37,710 nt of DNA from Gemmatimonadales bacterium (lineage in GTDB: Bacteria; Gemmatimonadota; Gemmatimonadetes; Gemmatimonadales; GWC2-71-9). The notes beneath the pieces were generated by a model. It searched no databases, had not been told where the DNA came from, and saw nothing but the letters and a program-made list of their open reading frames with translations. Positions 1 through 8,357 of this stretch are shown piece after piece. The translations under genes were made by a program, and so were the position numbers. The stretch covers positions 1-37,710 of the forward strand of contig JAICJD010000014.1 of NCBI GenBank assembly GCA_025928645.1, written 5' to 3'. Within the stretch, counting starts at the first letter, position 1; every line of letters begins with the position of its first letter.

Positions 1-50
1 AAAGGGGGCATGAGCTGACGCATGCCCCCTTTCGCTTCGCTCAGGGTGAC
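1..50. repeat. Partial copy of the intergenic hairpin repeat family (inner stem plus right arm; left arm is outside the window)
   Basis: aaagggggcatg (1-12) is the exact reverse complement of catgcccccttt (21-32), followed by tcgcttcgctcagggtgac, similar to right arms of the other copies (tcgcttcgctcgggatga). Confidence 0.7.
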
Positions 51-79
51 TCCTTGCCCCAGGGTGAGTCCGCGCCGAG

Positions 80-1240
80 CTACAGCAGCTCCGCGACCGG
101 AATCGGCTGGCCGCGCTCGAATCGGTCAGGCGCGAGACAGCGAACGTCGAGCGTCCTCGCTTGGCCGTCGCAGATGATCTCCGCCAGGAGCTGGCCGAGC
201 GCCGGGGCGTGCATCACGCCGTGTCCGGAGGAGCCGTTGATCAGATAGAAATTGGGGCAGCCCGGCGCGGGGCCAAGGATCGCGTGCTTGTCGGGTGACA
301 TCTCGTAGAGGCCGGCCCAGCTCGCGGCTCGATCGACCGGGACGTCGCGCAGCACGGGTATGCGGGCGTGCGCCATCGCCGTGACCGCGTCCATCCAGGC
401 GGGCTCGACCTCGGTGGAGAACGGCTCGCCGGGCTTGCCGGGGGAAGGCCAGAGCAGCAGCACCCGGCCGTCGCGCACGCGGAGATGGAAGCCGTCGCCC
501 GCCCAGATGGTCATGGGCATGCCGGCAGGCAGCACGTTCGTCGGCGCGGTGGGCACGATCTGCCGGCGGAGAGGGGTGACGGGAAGAGCGACGCCGGCCA
601 TCGCCGCCACCTGGGCGGCCCAGGCCCCGGCTGCGTTCACAACGGCCTCGACGGCGATGCCGCCACGGGAAGTCTCCACCTCCGTGATGCCGCGCGCCGA
701 CCGACGGAGGCCGACCACCTCCACGTCCCGTTCCGTCCGGACGCCGAGTCGTCCCGCCGCGGCGAGATAGCCCTCCAAGATGCCGAGCGGGCGGATGAAC
801 CCATCCGACGGGCAGAACGCGCCGCCGACGATGCCGTCGAGCCCTAGCGCCGGGTTGATCCGGGAGATCTCCTCCGGCGATACCGCCGCCGCCTCGTGCA
901 GTCCCTCGGCGTGCTGCACCCGGCGGCCGGCCTCCAGCGCGGCCATCTCCGCCTCGCTCCCCGCGAGCCAGAGGTACCCGGCGGGAACGTATCCGGGATC
1001 GACCCCGGTCTCGTCGGTGAAGCGGAGCAGCTTGGCGCGCGTGAGGAGCGACAGGCGAACGTTGATGGCCGTGCCGTACTGCGCCCGGTACCCTCCCGTG
1101 GCGCGGCCGGTGCTGCCCGCGCCCGGGCGGGCGGCGCGGTCCAGGATCACGACGTCGCGGGTGCCGCGCGCCGCGAGATGGTAGGCGACGCTCGCGCCCA
1201 TCACGCCGCCGCCGATGACGGCGACCGCCGCCGGCTTCAT
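80..1240 (-). CDS. FAD-dependent oxidoreductase (DAO / sarcosine-oxidase-like)
   Basis: N-terminal dinucleotide-binding motif VAVIGGGVMGASVAYHLAARG and C-terminal YLINGSSGHGVMHAPALGQLLAE typical of the DAO superfamily. Confidence 0.9.
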   Translation of the reverse strand: MKPAAVAVIGGGVMGASVAYHLAARGTRDVVILDRAARPGAGSTGRATGGYRAQYGTAINVRLSLLTRAKLLRFTDETGVDPGYVPAGYLWLAGSEAEMAALEAGRRVQHAEGLHEAAAVSPEEISRINPALGLDGIVGGAFCPSDGFIRPLGILEGYLAAAGRLGVRTERDVEVVGLRRSARGITEVETSRGGIAVEAVVNAAGAWAAQVAAMAGVALPVTPLRRQIVPTAPTNVLPAGMPMTIWAGDGFHLRVRDGRVLLLWPSPGKPGEPFSTEVEPAWMDAVTAMAHARIPVLRDVPVDRAASWAGLYEMSPDKHAILGPAPGCPNFYLINGSSGHGVMHAPALGQLLAEIICDGQARTLDVRCLAPDRFERGQPIPVAELL

Positions 1241-1653
1241 GCCGTGAAGACGTGCTCAGGGTGCCTGAAGCTCTTGAACTCGAGGGCGTTGCCGCTGGGG
1301 TCGAGCAGGAACATCGTGGCCTGCTCGCCGGGCTGTCCGGCGTAGCGGATGCACGGCTCGAGGATGAACGGCAGGCCGGCGGCCCGGATTCGCCCGGCCA
1401 CTGCCTCGAACTCGTCCCAGCCCAGCAGGGCGCCGAAGTGGGGCATGGGCACCAGGAGATCCTCGACCTTGCCGGTATTCTGGGTCGGGGTCACGGTCCC
1501 GGTCGTGTGGGCCGAGATCTGGTTGCCGAAGAAGTCGAAGTCCACCCAGGTCTCGGTGCTCCGGCCCTCGCGGCAGCCGAGAATCTCGCCGTAAAACCGG
1601 CGGGTGGAGGAAAGATCGCGGACGAAGAAAGCGAAGTGAAACGGCTGGGACAC
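1237..1653 (-). CDS. VOC family (glyoxalase/bleomycin-resistance fold) protein
   Basis: GTG start giving VSQPFHFAFFVRDLSSTRRFYGEILGCREG...; VOC-like FFVRDL..TRRFYGEILG and FLLDPSGNALEFKSF. 4-nt overlap with the downstream oxidoreductase. The longer ORF to 1782 is probably over-extended. Confidence 0.85.
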   Translation of the reverse strand: MSQPFHFAFFVRDLSSTRRFYGEILGCREGRSTETWVDFDFFGNQISAHTTGTVTPTQNTGKVEDLLVPMPHFGALLGWDEFEAVAGRIRAAGLPFILEPCIRYAGQPGEQATMFLLDPSGNALEFKSFRHPEHVFTA

Positions 1654-1802
1654 GGGGCGCTCGCGAATGAGGACCAGACAACTTGCCCTCGAGCCCGGTC
1701 CGGGCGGAAGGCCCCTCGAATCGCGCGAAGCGGCGGTGTCGGGTCCAGTTATGATGTGTATATTGCCGTGCGTATGGCCCACCTGTCATCTCGCAGTTTC
1801 CC

Positions 1803-4424
1803 GTGGCCAGCGTGAGCCGCGAGACCGCCGACGGCGCTACCCCTCCGATGCTCAAGCACTGGCGGGAGGTCAAGGCGCGGCACCCCGCCACCATTCTCTT
1901 TTATCGCGTCGGCGACTTCTACGAGATGTTCCACGAGGACGCCGAGCTGGCGGCGCGCGTCCTCGAGATCACGCTCACCTCGCGAGGCGACGGCGTGCCT
2001 CTCGCCGGCGTGCCGGTCAAGGCCGCGGCCGACTACCTGAGGCAGCTTGTGGGCGCGGGCTACCGGGTCGCCATCTGCGAGCAGGTGGAGGACCCGAAGG
2101 CCGCGCGCGGCCGGGTGCGCCGCGAGGTGGTCGAGACGGTCACGCCCGGAGCGCTGCTCCAGGAGAACTGGCTTGCCGGCGCCCGGAACAACTTCCTCGT
2201 CGCCCTGACCGGCGCCGGCGCCGCCGTCGGCCTCGCGGCGGTCGATCTCAGCACGGGCGAATTCCTGCTCGAGACCCTGGACGCGGCCGACCTCCCCGAG
2301 GCCCTCGGCCGCCTCGGGCCGGCGGAGGTCGTCGTCCCCGGCGACTCGAGCCTCGGTGTCGAGGAGGGTGTGCTCCGCACCGCCCGCGAGCGCTGGGAAT
2401 TCGATCCCGACCTCGCGCGGGAGGAGCTGGCCCGCCGGTTCTCGCTCGCCACGCTCGACGGGCTCGGCGTCGGGCCCGAGGATGCGCCGGCGGTCGGCGC
2501 GGCGGGCGCCCTGCTCCGCTACCTGACCGAGCTGCAGCCGGCCGGATTGCCGCACCTCGCGCGCCCGGCCGTGCGGCGGAGCGAGGCGTTCCTCTGGCTC
2601 GACGAGATGACGCGGCGCAACCTCGAGCTGGTCGAGCCGCTTCGCGCCGGCGCGCGCGGCTGCACGCTGCTCGAGACGCTCGACGCCACGGTGACCCCGA
2701 TGGGTGGCCGCCTGCTTCGCCGGTGGATGCTCTCCCCGCTCCGCGACCCCGCGGCCATCGGCTACCGGCTCGACGTCGTGGAGGTGGCGGGCCGCGACGG
2801 GCGAGGACGCGCGCGGCTGCGCGAGGCGCTCGACGGCGTTCGCGATGTCGAGCGCCTGGCGGGCCGCGCGGCCGCGGGACGGGCCACGCCGCGCGAGCTG
2901 GGCGCCCTGCGCGACAGCTTCCTCCGGCTCCCCGACGTCGCCGAGGCGCTTTCCGCGCTCGCGGCCTCGACGCTGCCGGGCGGACGGCACTCGGCCGCCC
3001 TGGCGGACGCGGTGGATGAGCTCGACCTCCTGGCCGATCTCGCCGCCGAGCTGGCCAACGGGCTCGAGCCGCGGCCGCCCGCCGTCCTCGGCGACGGTGG
3101 GACCATCCGCGCGGGGTACGACGCCGAGCTGGACGAGCTTCGATCGCTGCGGGACGGCGGGCGGCAGTACATCGCCTCGCTGCAGCAGCGGGAGCGGGAG
3201 CGCACCGGCATCCCGTCGCTCAAGGTCGGCTTCAACAAGGTGTTCGGCTACTACCTCGAGATCACCAACGCGCACGCGGCCAAGGTGCCGGCCGACTACG
3301 AGCGGCGGCAGACGCTCGCCTCGGCGGAGCGGTACGTCACCCCCGAGCTCAAGGAGTACGAGTCGCGGGTGCTCGGCGCCGAGGAGCGAATGGCGGCGCG
3401 CGAAGCCGAGCTGTTCTGCGCGCTCCGCGCGGCGGTCGGTCAGGCAATCGGCCGGGTGCAGCGGAGCGCGCGCGTGCTCGCGCGGCTCGACGTATGGGCC
3501 GCGCTCGCCGAGCGGGCCGTGGCCGGCCGCTACGTCCGGCCCGAAGTGCACGACGGCTTCGACCTCGTGCTGCGCGCCAGCCGCCATCCGGTGATCGAGC
3601 GGATGATGGCGCGCGAGTCGTTCATCCCGAACGACGCCCGGTTCACCGAGGCGGAGCGGGTGGCGCTGGTCACCGGACCCAACATGGCGGGGAAGTCCAC
3701 CATCCTCCGCCAGATCGGGCTCTGCGTGGTGCTGGCGCAGATGGGCTCGTTCGTGCCGGCGGAGGAAGCCTCGATCGGCGCGGTGGACCGGCTGTTCACC
3801 CGGGTGGGCGCGAGCGACAACCTGGCGCGCGGCCAGTCCACCTTCATGGTGGAGATGAGCGAGACCAGCGCGATCCTGCACGACGCGGGGCGCCGGAGCC
3901 TGGTGCTGCTCGACGAGATCGGCCGCGGGACCTCCACCTACGACGGGGTCGCGATCGCCTGGGCGGTTACCGAGCACCTGCACGACCGGGTCGGCTGCAA
4001 GACCATGTTCGCCACGCATTACCACGAGCTGATGCAGCTCCCCGAGCGGCTGCAGCACGCACGGAACTACAACGTGGCCGTGCGCGAGACCGGCGACACC
4101 GTGGTGTTCCTCCACCGGCTCGAGCCGGGCGGCACCGACCGCTCGTACGGCATTCACGTGGCGCAGCTGGCCGGGCTGCCCGAACGCGTGGTGCGGCGGG
4201 CGCGCGAGATCTTGGCCACGCTCGAGGGCGAGCATCGCGTGGTGCCCGGCGCGCCCGAGCCCGCGCGCGACCCCGGCCAGCTCGCGCTGTTCGGAGAGTC
4301 GGCGCCAGCCACGCCCGACCCGGTGGTCGAGGAGCTCCGCCGGATCGACGTCGACGCACTCACGCCGCTCGAGGCGCTCAACCGCCTGGCCGAGTTCAAG
4401 CGGCAGGCCGAAGGGCGGCGGTGA
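1803..4424 (+). CDS. mutS: DNA mismatch repair protein MutS
   Basis: N-terminal FYRVGDFYEMFHEDA, Walker A GPNMAGKST, LVLLDEIGRGTSTYDG and FATHYHEL motifs. Confidence 0.98.
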   Translation: MASVSRETADGATPPMLKHWREVKARHPATILFYRVGDFYEMFHEDAELAARVLEITLTSRGDGVPLAGVPVKAAADYLRQLVGAGYRVAICEQVEDPKAARGRVRREVVETVTPGALLQENWLAGARNNFLVALTGAGAAVGLAAVDLSTGEFLLETLDAADLPEALGRLGPAEVVVPGDSSLGVEEGVLRTARERWEFDPDLAREELARRFSLATLDGLGVGPEDAPAVGAAGALLRYLTELQPAGLPHLARPAVRRSEAFLWLDEMTRRNLELVEPLRAGARGCTLLETLDATVTPMGGRLLRRWMLSPLRDPAAIGYRLDVVEVAGRDGRGRARLREALDGVRDVERLAGRAAAGRATPRELGALRDSFLRLPDVAEALSALAASTLPGGRHSAALADAVDELDLLADLAAELANGLEPRPPAVLGDGGTIRAGYDAELDELRSLRDGGRQYIASLQQRERERTGIPSLKVGFNKVFGYYLEITNAHAAKVPADYERRQTLASAERYVTPELKEYESRVLGAEERMAAREAELFCALRAAVGQAIGRVQRSARVLARLDVWAALAERAVAGRYVRPEVHDGFDLVLRASRHPVIERMMARESFIPNDARFTEAERVALVTGPNMAGKSTILRQIGLCVVLAQMGSFVPAEEASIGAVDRLFTRVGASDNLARGQSTFMVEMSETSAILHDAGRRSLVLLDEIGRGTSTYDGVAIAWAVTEHLHDRVGCKTMFATHYHELMQLPERLQHARNYNVAVRETGDTVVFLHRLEPGGTDRSYGIHVAQLAGLPERVVRRAREILATLEGEHRVVPGAPEPARDPGQLALFGESAPATPDPVVEELRRIDVDALTPLEALNRLAEFKRQAEGRR

Positions 4425-4855
4425 CAAGGCCGGGGGTCGGCGCGCTGGCGGCGGGAGCGCTCGCGGGAACTCTCGCGGTGGCGGCTGCATGCCGCCAGGA
4501 AGACGACGGCGCCTTCCGGATCTCGACCAGCGCGCCGATCAACACGCCGAGCGACGCGGACCAGCCGCCGGTCGCCATCAACCCGGTGAGCCCGGTCGAA
4601 TACCCGGTGCCGCTGCTCGAGCAGGGCATCGAGGGCCGCGTCCTGCTGCGTCTCTACACCGATTCGCTGGGGGCGCTGGTGGCGGACTCTACCCGGGTCG
4701 CGGAATCCAGCGGGTATCCGGCGCTCGACTCCGCGGCCGTGAAAGGCTCGATGGCGCTGCGGTACTCTCCGGCGCTCCGGCACGGCCGGCCAGTGGCAGG
4801 TCCGTTCCTGCAGCCGATCCACTTCCGCAATCCGCGGTCGCAGAGCGCGCCATGA
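4421..4855 (+). CDS. Lipoprotein with TonB C-terminal-like domain
   Basis: GTG start overlapping the mutS stop (GTGA). Signal with lipobox-like AAAC, then IEGRVLLRLYTDSLGALVADSTRVAESSGYPALDSAAVKGSMALRYSPA..GRPVAGPFLQPIHFR typical of the TonB-C fold. Confidence 0.75.
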   Translation: MTRPGVGALAAGALAGTLAVAAACRQEDDGAFRISTSAPINTPSDADQPPVAINPVSPVEYPVPLLEQGIEGRVLLRLYTDSLGALVADSTRVAESSGYPALDSAAVKGSMALRYSPALRHGRPVAGPFLQPIHFRNPRSQSAP

Positions 4856-6240
4856 CCCCTCCCCACCTCCGTCCCTACGACTCGGTTCTCGAGACCATCG
4901 GCTGGACTCCGCTCATCCGCCTGGGGCGGATCGGCGCGGGCCTCCGGACGCCGATCTACGGCAAGGCCGAGTACGCCAACCCGGGCGGCTCGGTGAAGGA
5001 CCGGATCGGCTTCGCGATCATCGAGGAGGCCGAGCGCCGGGGCGAGCTCCGCCCCGGCGGCACCGTGGTCGAGGGGACGAGCGGCAACACCGGCGTGGGG
5101 CTCGCCATCGCCGCGGCGCTCAAAGGGTATCGCTGCATCTTCACGATGCCGGACAAGATGTCGATGGAGAAGGTGCGGCTGCTCAAGGCGTACGGCGCCG
5201 AGGTCGTGGTCACGCCCACCGCGGTGCCGCCCGATCATCCCGAGCATTATGTGATGAAGGCCAAGCAGATCGTGAAAGACACCCCGAACGCGATCCTGGC
5301 CAACCAGTTCTACAACCAGGTGAATCCCGAGGCGCACTACGCGACGACGGGCCCCGAAATCTGGCGGCAGACCGAGGGAAAGGTCACCCACCTCGTGGCC
5401 GGCGCGGGGACGGGGGGCACCGTGAGCGGCGCCGGCAAGTATCTCAAGGAGCAGAACCCGAAGATCCGGGTCATCGCCGGCGATCCGCTCGGCTCGCTCT
5501 ACACCAACTACCACCGCACCCACGCCATGGGCGATGGGCACCCGTACAAGGTGGAGGGCATCGGGGGCGACAAGATCCCGACCACGCTGTGGTTCGACTG
5601 GATCGACGAGTTCCGGCAGGTCTCGGACAAGGGCGCGTTCACGATGGCGCGCCGGCTGGCCCGCGAGGAGGGGCTCCTGCTCGGCGGATCGTCGGGGCTC
5701 AACGTGGCGATCGCCGTGGACCTCGCGCGCGAGCTGGCCGATCCGGACGCGCTCATCGTCACGATTCTGTGCGACACCGGCGAGCGCTACCTGTCCAAGC
5801 AGTTCAACGACGCCTGGATGCAGGAAAATCAGATGCTCGATGCGCCGCGCAGCACCGTGCAGGAGCTGCTGGAGCGGCGGCCGACCGGCGCGCCGGCCGT
5901 GGTGAGCGTCGCGCCCTCGGCCGCGGTGCGGCAGGCGCTCAACCTCATGGGGACATGGGGCGTGAGCCAGATGCCGGTGCTGGACGACGGGCAGTCGGTG
6001 GGCGGGTTGATCGAGGGCACGCTGATGGCCCGGGCGCTGGCGCAGCCGGCGCTGCTCGAGCGGCCCGTGAGCGAGGTCATGGACCCGCCCTTCCCCGAGG
6101 TCGAGGCCGGCACCGCGGTGGATCGGGTGGGCGCGATGCTCACCCGTGAGAGCCCCGCCGCGCTGGTGCGGCGCGAGGGAAAACTGATCGGTATCGTGAG
6201 CCGGTACGACGTGCTGCAGCGGCTGATCGCGGCGCGGTAG
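4852..6240 (+). CDS. PLP-dependent cystathionine beta-synthase / cysteine synthase with C-terminal CBS domain pair
   Basis: NPGGSVKDRIG lysine motif, EGTSGNTGVGLA, and GAGTGGTVSGAGKYL; C-terminal CBS repeats (VSQMPVLDDGQSVGGLIEGTLM; LIGIVSRYDVLQRL). ATGA overlap with the upstream gene. Confidence 0.93.
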   Translation: MTPPHLRPYDSVLETIGWTPLIRLGRIGAGLRTPIYGKAEYANPGGSVKDRIGFAIIEEAERRGELRPGGTVVEGTSGNTGVGLAIAAALKGYRCIFTMPDKMSMEKVRLLKAYGAEVVVTPTAVPPDHPEHYVMKAKQIVKDTPNAILANQFYNQVNPEAHYATTGPEIWRQTEGKVTHLVAGAGTGGTVSGAGKYLKEQNPKIRVIAGDPLGSLYTNYHRTHAMGDGHPYKVEGIGGDKIPTTLWFDWIDEFRQVSDKGAFTMARRLAREEGLLLGGSSGLNVAIAVDLARELADPDALIVTILCDTGERYLSKQFNDAWMQENQMLDAPRSTVQELLERRPTGAPAVVSVAPSAAVRQALNLMGTWGVSQMPVLDDGQSVGGLIEGTLMARALAQPALLERPVSEVMDPPFPEVEAGTAVDRVGAMLTRESPAALVRREGKLIGIVSRYDVLQRLIAAR

Positions 6241-6241
6241 C

Positions 6242-6277
6242 GGGGGCGCCCGGGGGCGCGCCGGGGGGTGCGGGGGG
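6242..6277 (+). other. Predicted G-quadruplex motif G5-N5-G5-N6-G6-N3-G6
   Basis: Direct reading: GGGGG CGCCC GGGGG CGCGCC GGGGGG TGC GGGGGG starting 2 nt after the CBS gene stop codon. Confidence 0.7.
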
Positions 6278-6296
6278 CGCGCACGAATGCTCGGCG

Positions 6297-6407
6297 CGCG
6301 CTTCATCCCGAGCGAAGCGAGGGACCTTGCTCGCGCGGCATCGACGCTACCAGCGCGCCTCGAAATCCAGTACAGCAGGTCCCTCGCTTCGCTCGGGATG
6401 AAGCGCG
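6297..6407. repeat. Intergenic hairpin repeat, complete copy: perfect 31-bp inverted repeat with ~49-nt loop
   Basis: Left arm 6297-6327 (cgcgcttcatcccgagcgaagcgagggacct) is the exact reverse complement of right arm 6377-6407 (aggtccctcgcttcgctcgggatgaagcgcg). Confidence 0.95.
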
Positions 6408-6443
6408 GGTAGCACGCACTCATTTCCTCTTCCGGAACCCAAC

Positions 6444-7463
6444 ATGCGCGTCACCGTCCTCACCGGCGGTACCTCCACCGAGCGCGACGTCGCCATTGCG
6501 TCCGCCGTGCAGATCATCACGGCGCTGCGGTCGCGGGGGCACGAGGTTGCGGTCGTGGACACGGCCCGAGGGTACATCCCGGAAGCCGATGAGCGGTCAC
6601 TCCTTTCCGGCGCGGTGGGAGTGGCCCCGCCCTCGATCGACCAGCTCCAGAGCCTGGAGCAGGGCTTGCTCCTGTCCGGCCTGGCCAACCTCCGGGTGGT
6701 CCGCGACGCGGATGTGCTGTTTCTGGCACTTCATGGCGGCCGAGGTGAGGACGGGACCCTGCAGACCCTGCTGGAAATGGTGGGCGTCCCCTACACCGGG
6801 AGCGGGCGGCTGGGCAGTGCCATGGCCATGGATAAGGACGTCTCCAAGCGCCTCTTCCGGATGGCCGCCGTGCCCACGGCGGACTGGACGATGGCCCCGG
6901 CCGACCGGGATCGGGTCGGCCGGGAGTTCGGGTGGCCGGTGGTGGTGAAGCCCTCCAAACAGGGGTCCACCGTCGGGTTGACGGTAGTCAAGGAGGCGGA
7001 CGGCTACACCGAGGCGGTGGCGCTGGCCCGACGATACGACGATGAGGTGATGATCGAGCGGTATGTGCCCGGCCGGGAGCTCACGGTCGGGGTGCTGGAG
7101 GGCAAGCCGCTGGCAGTGGGGGAGATCATTCCCCGGCACGAGATTTTCGACTACGAGTGCAAGTATACTCCCGGTATGTCGCAGGAAATCTTCCCGGCCG
7201 ACCTCTCCCCGGCGGTGGCGGCGGAAAGCGGGCGGCTGGCGGTCCTGGCACACGACGCTCTCAAGCTCGGGGGCTATTCGCGTGTCGATTTTCGCTTGAC
7301 ACCGGCGGGGGAACTCTTCTGTTTAGAGGTAAATACCCTGCCGGGCATGACGGCGACGAGCCTGATGCCTCAATCGGCTCGCGCGGTGGGGATCGAATTC
7401 CCGGACCTGTGCGAACGGATCTGTCGAACCGCCCGACTCGGCCGCCTCAAGGAACCGTTCTAG
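6444..7463 (+). CDS. ddl: D-alanine--D-alanine ligase
   Basis: VTVLTGGTSTERDVAIASA, ALHGGRGEDGTLQTLLEMVGVPYTGSG, KPSKQGSTVGLTVV and FCLEVNTLPGMTATSLMPQSA are ATP-grasp Ddl signatures. Confidence 0.97.
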   Translation: MRVTVLTGGTSTERDVAIASAVQIITALRSRGHEVAVVDTARGYIPEADERSLLSGAVGVAPPSIDQLQSLEQGLLLSGLANLRVVRDADVLFLALHGGRGEDGTLQTLLEMVGVPYTGSGRLGSAMAMDKDVSKRLFRMAAVPTADWTMAPADRDRVGREFGWPVVVKPSKQGSTVGLTVVKEADGYTEAVALARRYDDEVMIERYVPGRELTVGVLEGKPLAVGEIIPRHEIFDYECKYTPGMSQEIFPADLSPAVAAESGRLAVLAHDALKLGGYSRVDFRLTPAGELFCLEVNTLPGMTATSLMPQSARAVGIEFPDLCERICRTARLGRLKEPF

Positions 7464-7467
7464 CCGT

Positions 7468-8313
7468 ATGAATCTGTCTCCCTCCAATCGACTGACCCCG
7501 TGGGTGGGGCGGCTCATCATCGCCAACGCGGTGGTGCTGCTCCTGCTGCTCACGGTATTCACGTCGCCGTCGCTGCAGGCCGCGCTCCGGTTCGCGCCCG
7601 CGCTGGCGCTCGAGCGCCCCTGGTCGTTCGTCACCTACATGTTCATCCACGCGGGCCTCCTGCACCTGCTGGGGAACATGTTCATGCTGTTCGTCTTCGG
7701 TCCGCCGGTCGAGCACCGGCTCGGCGGGCGGGCGTTCATCCTGTACTACTTCTATTGCGGCATCGGCGCGGCGGTCCTGAGCCTGCTGCTGTCGAGCGTC
7801 ATGGCCTCCGCCGGCGCGCCGATCATCGGGGCCTCGGGCGCGGTGCTGGGCGTCGGCGTGGCGTTCGCGATGCTCTGGCCGGAGGCCGAGCTGTTCGTGT
7901 TCCCGCTTCCCACGCCGATCAAGGCGAGAACGTTCGTGCTGGTGCTGATCGGTCTCGACGTGGTGCTGTCGCAGATCGCGCCGCAGGACGGGGTGGCGCA
8001 CGTGGCCCACGTCGGCGGCGCGGCCTTCGGCTATCTCTTCTTCCGGCTTCAGATGCTCTCTCGCCGCCGGCCGCACCAGCCGCCGCGGGCGGTCGAGCGC
8101 GTCGTCATGGTCCAGTCCGGCGCGGCCGAGCCGGGGCGGCGGAACACGCCGCCGGCGCCGCTCCGTCCCCGGCGTCGCAGCGACGCCGATCCGGTCGCGG
8201 CGGAGGTGGATCGGGTGCTCGACAAGATCAGCGAACAGGGCATGAACAGCCTGACGCCGGCCGAGCGGCGGTTTCTGGACGAGGTGGCGAGGAAGAAGAA
8301 GCAGCAGAACTAG
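7468..8313 (+). CDS. Rhomboid family intramembrane serine protease with C-terminal DUF6576-like tail
   Basis: FIHAGLLHLLGNMFMLFVFG, catalytic IIGASGAVLGVG, HVAHVGGAAFGYLFF; C-terminal LDKISEQGMNSLTPAERRFLDEVARKK. Confidence 0.93.
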   Translation: MNLSPSNRLTPWVGRLIIANAVVLLLLLTVFTSPSLQAALRFAPALALERPWSFVTYMFIHAGLLHLLGNMFMLFVFGPPVEHRLGGRAFILYYFYCGIGAAVLSLLLSSVMASAGAPIIGASGAVLGVGVAFAMLWPEAELFVFPLPTPIKARTFVLVLIGLDVVLSQIAPQDGVAHVAHVGGAAFGYLFFRLQMLSRRRPHQPPRAVERVVMVQSGAAEPGRRNTPPAPLRPRRRSDADPVAAEVDRVLDKISEQGMNSLTPAERRFLDEVARKKKQQN

Positions 8314-8357
8314 CAATTTCCCTTGCGCCGGCGTCACGCCTTTCGTATTGTGCGCCC

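Noticed and set aside
1749-4490. 913-aa minus-strand ORF opposite mutS
   Set aside because: Antisense shadow ORF caused by high GC; Arg/His/Glu-rich, low-complexity translation with no family motif, while the plus strand is an unambiguous MutS.
6297-6407. CRISPR-like interpretation of the repeated TCATCCCGAGCG motif
   Set aside because: Copies are kilobases apart, occur as inverted pairs, and have no regular spacers.
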